From: Bacteroidota bacterium
GTDB lineage: Bacteria; Bacteroidota; Bacteroidia; NS11-12g; UBA9320
Length of the DNA: 10,044 nt
NCBI GenBank assembly: GCA_003484585.1
Contig: DNBZ01000141.1
Span: forward strand, 1-10,044
Direction of reading: 5' to 3'
The translations under genes and the position numbers were made by a program. Position 1 is the first letter of the stretch. Every line of letters starts with the position of its first letter. The notes beneath the pieces are model-generated. The model saw only the letters and a program-made list of their open reading frames with translations. It had not been told where the DNA came from and ran no database searches. Of this stretch, positions 6,644 through 10,044 are shown one piece after another.

Positions 6644-7525
6644 ATGAAAAAGTATATAGCAGTGGCTGTTTTAATAGTTGGGGTTGTTTCTTGTAAAGAA
6701 TCCTTGCCACCGATAGATTTTAGCGAACCCGTTAAAGTTCTGATTGATTCGGCATATACAGTTGAAAACATGGACTCTATAAAGGTGAGCAAGCGAGGAA
6801 TTCTTATTGAGGACTTAACGGGCGTAAGATGCGTTAATTGTCCAGATGCAGCAGCTGCCGCAGCCAACATTAAATTAAACGATGAAGATCGCCAGGTTGT
6901 AATTTTAGGTTTATATACCTTGGCTCCACCTGCCTTTTCTACTCCTTTTCCAAATTACCAAGACCTTAGAACCGATGCGGCACAAAATATCGGATCTAAT
7001 ATTTATGCTTTTAGTAACTTATTGCCGGGAGGTGGTGTGAACAGAACACCCCTATCTGAGGGCGAGCCTTTAAATGTAAGTTACCCGCAATGGCAAAGTT
7101 TAGCCAACAGGTTTGCAGATGATTCTGCTATAGTCAATATAGATGTGTCACGCACTTTTGTAAACGACAGCACGGTGGAACTTATAGGTAATTTTGAATT
7201 CAGAGAAGATGCTAATGCAGAACCTTTTGTTGCTATATTTTTATTAGAAGACGATATTGCCCATCCACAATATTATAGTGGAGGCACTAACTATGATTAC
7301 ATACATAAACACGTCGTTAGAAAAGCATATACCGCATATAACGGGATTTCTTTATTTGGCACAGAAACGGGTTTGGCCATAAAAGGAGGCGGATTAAAAA
7401 AGGGATGGGAACTCAATATCCCCAGTTATGTAGATGCAGCTAAAGCGAGTATTGTCGTAGTGGTAAGCTATAATGACGGAGAGAATAAAGAAGTGATTCA
7501 GTGCACGGAAGTGAAACTGAAATAA
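6644..7525 (+). CDS. Omp28-family outer membrane lipoprotein
   Basis: This is a 293-residue predicted lipoprotein. The signal MKKYIAVAVLIVGVVSC gives a lipobox with acylated Cys17. After a spacer comes GILIEDLTGVRCVNCPDA (residues 52-69), the characteristic Omp28 segment, normally like IEDFTGxWCxxCP. Cys63 and Cys66 form a CxxC resembling a thioredoxin active site. The segment VVILGLYTL (84-92) fits the following strand of a thioredoxin-like fold. The C-terminal half is beta-rich and resembles the rest of the family. Omp28 proteins are outer-membrane-associated in Porphyromonas; their biochemical role is not settled, and redox activity here is inference. The residue before the first Cys of CxxC is Arg (VRC) where Trp is common. 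The gene follows the pseudouridine synthase by 10 bp and overlaps xerD by 25 bp, so cotranscription is likely. Confidence 0.88.
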   Translation: MKKYIAVAVLIVGVVSCKESLPPIDFSEPVKVLIDSAYTVENMDSIKVSKRGILIEDLTGVRCVNCPDAAAAAANIKLNDEDRQVVILGLYTLAPPAFSTPFPNYQDLRTDAAQNIGSNIYAFSNLLPGGGVNRTPLSEGEPLNVSYPQWQSLANRFADDSAIVNIDVSRTFVNDSTVELIGNFEFREDANAEPFVAIFLLEDDIAHPQYYSGGTNYDYIHKHVVRKAYTAYNGISLFGTETGLAIKGGGLKKGWELNIPSYVDAAKASIVVVVSYNDGENKEVIQCTEVKLK

Positions 7526-8412
7526 GCACTGTAAATGCCTCGCACATAGAGGAATTTATCGCATATCTGAGCCTCGATCGATCGCTGAGCAAAAACACAA
7601 TAAACGCCTATAAATCAGACATTTACAAGCTGTTAAATTTTGTGGAAGGCAAGAACCTAGCTGTGGTTTCTTCTGGTGAGATTACCGAGTTTATACATTT
7701 TGTAAACGACATCGGACTCAGTCCAAGATCGTTAGCTAGAATTATTTCGGGCCTTAAAACCTTTTACAAACACCTGGTAATTGATGAGGTAATTTCTTGT
7801 AACCCACTTGAGTTAGTTCAAACACCAAAAATATCTAGACAACTTCCTGATGTTTTGTCTCATGTGGAGATATCTAAGATGATGGAGCATATAGATTTTT
7901 CTAAAATATCCGGGGAACGGAGTAAGCTGATCATTATGCTTTTGTATGGCAGTGGGTTAAGGGTGACAGAATTGGTAGACCTTCGTGTGAACGATTTGTT
8001 TTTAGAAGATGGATTTATGAAGGTGCTAGGAAAAGGAGAAAAAGAACGGCTGGTGCCAATAGGTGGCAAAACGATAAGACAGGTAAAATACTACCTAGAG
8101 CACTATAGAAGAGATATAGAAAATGAAAAATCAAAAAATAGGCTTGTGCTAAACCTAAAGGGAACCCCCCTTAGTAGAGTTTCTATTTTTAAAATGATAA
8201 AAGAGTTAGCGGCAAAGGCTGGGATAGAGAAAAGCATAAGTCCACACACTTTAAGGCATTCTTTTGCAACTGTTTTAGTGGAAGCAGGTGCCGACCTTAG
8301 AGCAGTTCAGCAGATGCTTGGTCACGCCAGCATTACTACCACAGAAATATATACCCACTTAGATAAGTCATACCTTAAATCTGTAATAGAAGAATATCAC
8401 CCAAGATCGTAA
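7501..8412 (+). CDS. xerD: Tyrosine recombinase XerD (site-specific)
   Basis: XerD-type recombinases act, usually with XerC, at the dif site in the terminus to resolve chromosome dimers. The N-terminal SAM-like core-binding domain spans about residues 14-100 (IEEFIAYLSLDRSLSKNTI). The catalytic domain has the full set of active-site residues: Arg154 (GSGLRVTEL), Lys178 (GKGEKER), His249 and Arg252 (SPHTLRHSFAT), His275 (LGHASITTTEIY) and nucleophile Tyr284. Length (303) is typical. The start is GTG at 7501: an in-frame stop lies just upstream (7486-7488) and no ATG occurs before the conserved domain, so GTG, inside the end of the lipoprotein gene, is the best choice. XerD is preferred over XerC by overall resemblance, but the two are closely related, and many Bacteroidota carry a single or ambiguous pair. 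It is housekeeping in context, with no sign of an integron or phage. Confidence 0.92.
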   Translation: MHGSETEISTVNASHIEEFIAYLSLDRSLSKNTINAYKSDIYKLLNFVEGKNLAVVSSGEITEFIHFVNDIGLSPRSLARIISGLKTFYKHLVIDEVISCNPLELVQTPKISRQLPDVLSHVEISKMMEHIDFSKISGERSKLIIMLLYGSGLRVTELVDLRVNDLFLEDGFMKVLGKGEKERLVPIGGKTIRQVKYYLEHYRRDIENEKSKNRLVLNLKGTPLSRVSIFKMIKELAAKAGIEKSISPHTLRHSFATVLVEAGADLRAVQQMLGHASITTTEIYTHLDKSYLKSVIEEYHPRS

Positions 8413-8717
8413 TGATAATATATAACGTAACTATAAGCATAAGGCCAGATTTAGAAGGAGAAGTGCTAGCCTGGTTAAAAAACGAACACATTCCCGAAAT
8501 TTTAGAAACAGGGTTGTTTGTGGAGCATCACATATTTAAAATATTTGAGTCTTCCGACCAGCCAATGCACAACTCGTTCGCAATCCAATATCACCTAGAA
8601 AGCTGGCAAAATTTCAAAGAGTATGAAGAAAACTACGCCCATGCCCTGAAAGAAAAAACGCATAAAAAGTATGGTGAAAACCTATTGTCGTTTAGAACTT
8701 TTTTGGAAAAATTGTAG
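8412..8717 (+). CDS. DUF4286 family protein
   Basis: This is a 101-residue soluble protein of unknown function, with no signal peptide or membrane segment. It matches the DUF4286 family common in Bacteroidota: it opens MIIYNVT, then has Trp21, the HIPEIL segment (26-31) followed by TGLF, an SFAIQY strand (55-60), THKKYG (83-88) and a closing FRTFLEKL. The pattern of strands and helices suggests a small alpha/beta fold like the dimeric ferredoxin-like (ABM-type) proteins, which is inference. The ATG shares its first base with the xerD stop (TAATG), a classic stop-restart coupling. Its last 36 bp overlap the opposing membrane-protein gene. No function can be assigned from its neighbours. Confidence 0.85.
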   Translation: MIIYNVTISIRPDLEGEVLAWLKNEHIPEILETGLFVEHHIFKIFESSDQPMHNSFAIQYHLESWQNFKEYEENYAHALKEKTHKKYGENLLSFRTFLEKL

Positions 8718-9956
8718 AATAGCACCCCATCCAATTGCTGAGCACACTATAAAAAGGATGCTCACGGGCAAAAAGAATCTGGCCGCTCCTACTGGACCTG
8801 TGATTACAACAAAGTAAGCGATTGTAAGTAGTAAGAATTTCATCTCTTTACCAGAACGAAGACAGAACACAAAGCCTAGGAATTTCAAGAGGCTAAAAAG
8901 AGTGCTTACTAGTAAAACGATGATTAGCCAATAGTTGGCAGAAAGACTCTTCTTTATGCCATTCCAATTTCTACTAAACATCATTTCTGTCAAACTAGTC
9001 TCGTTTGTCGTTTCATTAAAAAAGGTATAAAGCTCAAATCGCCCGGGGTCTACTATCGTTTTGATGCAGCCAAGAATATGTACTTGTGTGTATGCCGTGA
9101 GGTTTTTTAGAATAGCACTTACTCCCATTTCTTTTGCATTTGCCAGATACGATGAATACTCTGCTTCTGTTCTTGGTATTGCAAGACTTGGCGAATTGAC
9201 AAAGTGCTGAGCGGAATCATAACCATATTTTTTAGCCATAGCCAATTTTGCATTGTATTGGGTTAGGTTAATTGTAGAAATGGAACTGTATTCAAAGATT
9301 TTAGTAGATGTGTAGTTAAAAAACGAAAAGACAAGAAATGCAAGAAAAGGTAGTAACGTAAACGGCTCAGCTTTTTTATGCTTTACTAAAATAAAAACAA
9401 AAATAAGCGGAGACAGCCAAGCCGTAGGGAGTAAAATGGGCTTTACCAATAGGGCCGAAGCCCAGAGGACACTTATGGCAATAGTCTTGACTTTGAAAGA
9501 GGACTTAGAGGTATAGTAAATCAAGACTAATATAGAAATGAGACTAGCAAGTAGAAGGTCAGATAAAACAAATCCAACATGAAGTAAAAACGCCAATTGT
9601 GTTATAAATCCTATGCTATAAAGTAAAAAGGCCTGCCTTTTTAGAGTATAATGCCTCAAAAGTTGTAGCCCTAAAAAAAAACTTATAAGTATAAGAAGTA
9701 TCTGAAAGACCGCTAATATGTACGGGTTTATATGTTGAAATAGGAGAATGAGCGGGAATCCTACAGTTCTTTTAGAAAACAGCCTGTAGTCTAATTCGGC
9801 GTCAAGGTTTCCTGAATATAATGTATTGTTATGCAATAGGTTGTGTGCTGCATATGTGTATTCTTTACCGTCGTTTGTATTGGAGTGTTCGTGAGAAAAT
9901 CGGCTTATAAATAAGCTTATGCAAACAAGAAGTACAAGAAGAAAAATGTTTCTCAT
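8682..9956 (-). CDS. Polytopic membrane protein, GT-C (GT39/ArnT-like) glycosyltransferase candidate
   Basis: This is a 424-residue integral membrane protein with about ten predicted membrane segments, including residues 4-20, 78-100, 107-128, 130-148, 157-176, 178-192, 198-214, 343-365, 373-390 and 393-416. The layout resembles lipid-linked-sugar glycosyltransferases of the GT-C fold. The first external loop carries NDGKEYTYAAHNLL with Asp29, where GT39 and ArnT-type enzymes have a catalytic acidic residue, followed by RTVGFPLILL like their RxxGYPxFL. A second acidic site is SDLLLA (Asp133). The GPVGAARFFLPV segment (387-398) matches the conserved R(Y/F)xLP end. A soluble stretch of roughly residues 220-340 would be extracytoplasmic. 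Donor and acceptor cannot be predicted. The gene stands alone on the minus strand, converging on DUF4286. It could also be a non-catalytic relative. Confidence 0.65.
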   Translation of the reverse strand: MRNIFLLVLLVCISLFISRFSHEHSNTNDGKEYTYAAHNLLHNNTLYSGNLDAELDYRLFSKRTVGFPLILLFQHINPYILAVFQILLILISFFLGLQLLRHYTLKRQAFLLYSIGFITQLAFLLHVGFVLSDLLLASLISILVLIYYTSKSSFKVKTIAISVLWASALLVKPILLPTAWLSPLIFVFILVKHKKAEPFTLLPFLAFLVFSFFNYTSTKIFEYSSISTINLTQYNAKLAMAKKYGYDSAQHFVNSPSLAIPRTEAEYSSYLANAKEMGVSAILKNLTAYTQVHILGCIKTIVDPGRFELYTFFNETTNETSLTEMMFSRNWNGIKKSLSANYWLIIVLLVSTLFSLLKFLGFVFCLRSGKEMKFLLLTIAYFVVITGPVGAARFFLPVSILFIVCSAIGWGAILQFFQKSSKRQ

Positions 9957-9972
9957 TATAAGTTATTTAGTT

Positions 9973-10006
9973 GCAAATCTTACAAATTTGTGGGCTATTT
10001 AACAAA
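9973..10006 (-). promoter_or_regulatory. Candidate Bacteroidota-type promoter for the GT-C-like gene
   Basis: On the minus strand a TTTG (10006-10003) is followed after 20 bp by TAAGATTTGC (9982-9973), close to the Bacteroidota promoter pattern TTTG-N19-21-TAnnTTTG but with three instead of two bases after TA. It would start transcription a few bases upstream of the ATG at 9956. A perfect 10-bp palindrome ACAAATTTGT (9982-9991) overlaps it and could be an operator or chance. Confidence 0.35.
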
Positions 10007-10044
10007 TTGTTATTATGCTCGTGACAATAGATTCTTATTTTTGC

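Noticed and set aside
6529..6870. Minus-strand open frame across the rluB-lipoprotein junction
   Set aside because: It is antisense to the end of the pseudouridine synthase and the signal peptide of the lipoprotein; its alanine-rich start is the mirror of the Ala/Cys region on the true strand.
7300..7330. AACACGTCGTT inside the lipoprotein gene as a parS site
   Set aside because: The core is CACGTC and the flanking arms do not form the required dyad.
7501..8412. Tyrosine recombinase as a sign of an integrated element or integron
   Set aside because: It is full-length, XerD-like, and embedded in a housekeeping operon; no attachment-site repeats, cargo genes or composition change flank it.

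Overview
The window looks like AT-rich chromosomal DNA of a member of the Bacteroidota, probably Flavobacteriales-like. The evidence is a protein ending in a gliding-motility/type IX secretion (CHU_C, type B) sorting domain, an Omp28-family lipoprotein, a DUF4286 protein, an SbsA-type Ig-like lipoprotein, a YbeY with the Bacteroidota form of its metal motif, and start sites without clear Shine-Dalgarno sequences. No mobile element, CRISPR array, tRNA or rRNA was seen. The gene content is mostly core and housekeeping.

Layout: positions 1-305 are an AT-rich gap with inverted and direct repeats and a few imperfect DnaA-box-like 9-mers. From 5803 down to 306 runs a compact minus-strand cluster: a secreted CHU_C protein, ybeY, mnmG, and an Ig-like lipoprotein. 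The junctions are a 14-bp overlap, a 13-bp gap, and a stop codon directly touching the next start. A 62-bp divergent spacer (5804-5865) separates it from a plus-strand cluster at 5866-8717: an RsuA/RluB-type pseudouridine synthase, an Omp28-family lipoprotein, a XerD-like recombinase and a DUF4286 protein, again with gaps of 10 bp or less or with overlaps. A minus-strand polytopic membrane protein resembling GT39/ArnT-type glycosyltransferases (8682-9956) converges on it and overlaps its last gene by 36 bp. A candidate Bacteroidota-type promoter lies upstream of that gene at the right edge.

Three genes act on RNA in translation: MnmG modifies tRNA wobble uridine, YbeY matures rRNA, and the RluB-like enzyme makes pseudouridine in rRNA. 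Three encode secreted or envelope proteins and one an integral membrane protein. XerD resolves chromosome dimers.

The most notable signal is not a gene. Two near-perfect ParB-binding parS palindromes lie 826 bp apart. One covers the ybeY stop codon just upstream of mnmG (3693-3708); the other is inside the CHU_C gene (4519-4534). They suggest that this region is a centromere-like, origin-proximal part of the chromosome. Whether the origin itself is nearby cannot be settled from this window. I did not see a convincing new defence or mobile system.
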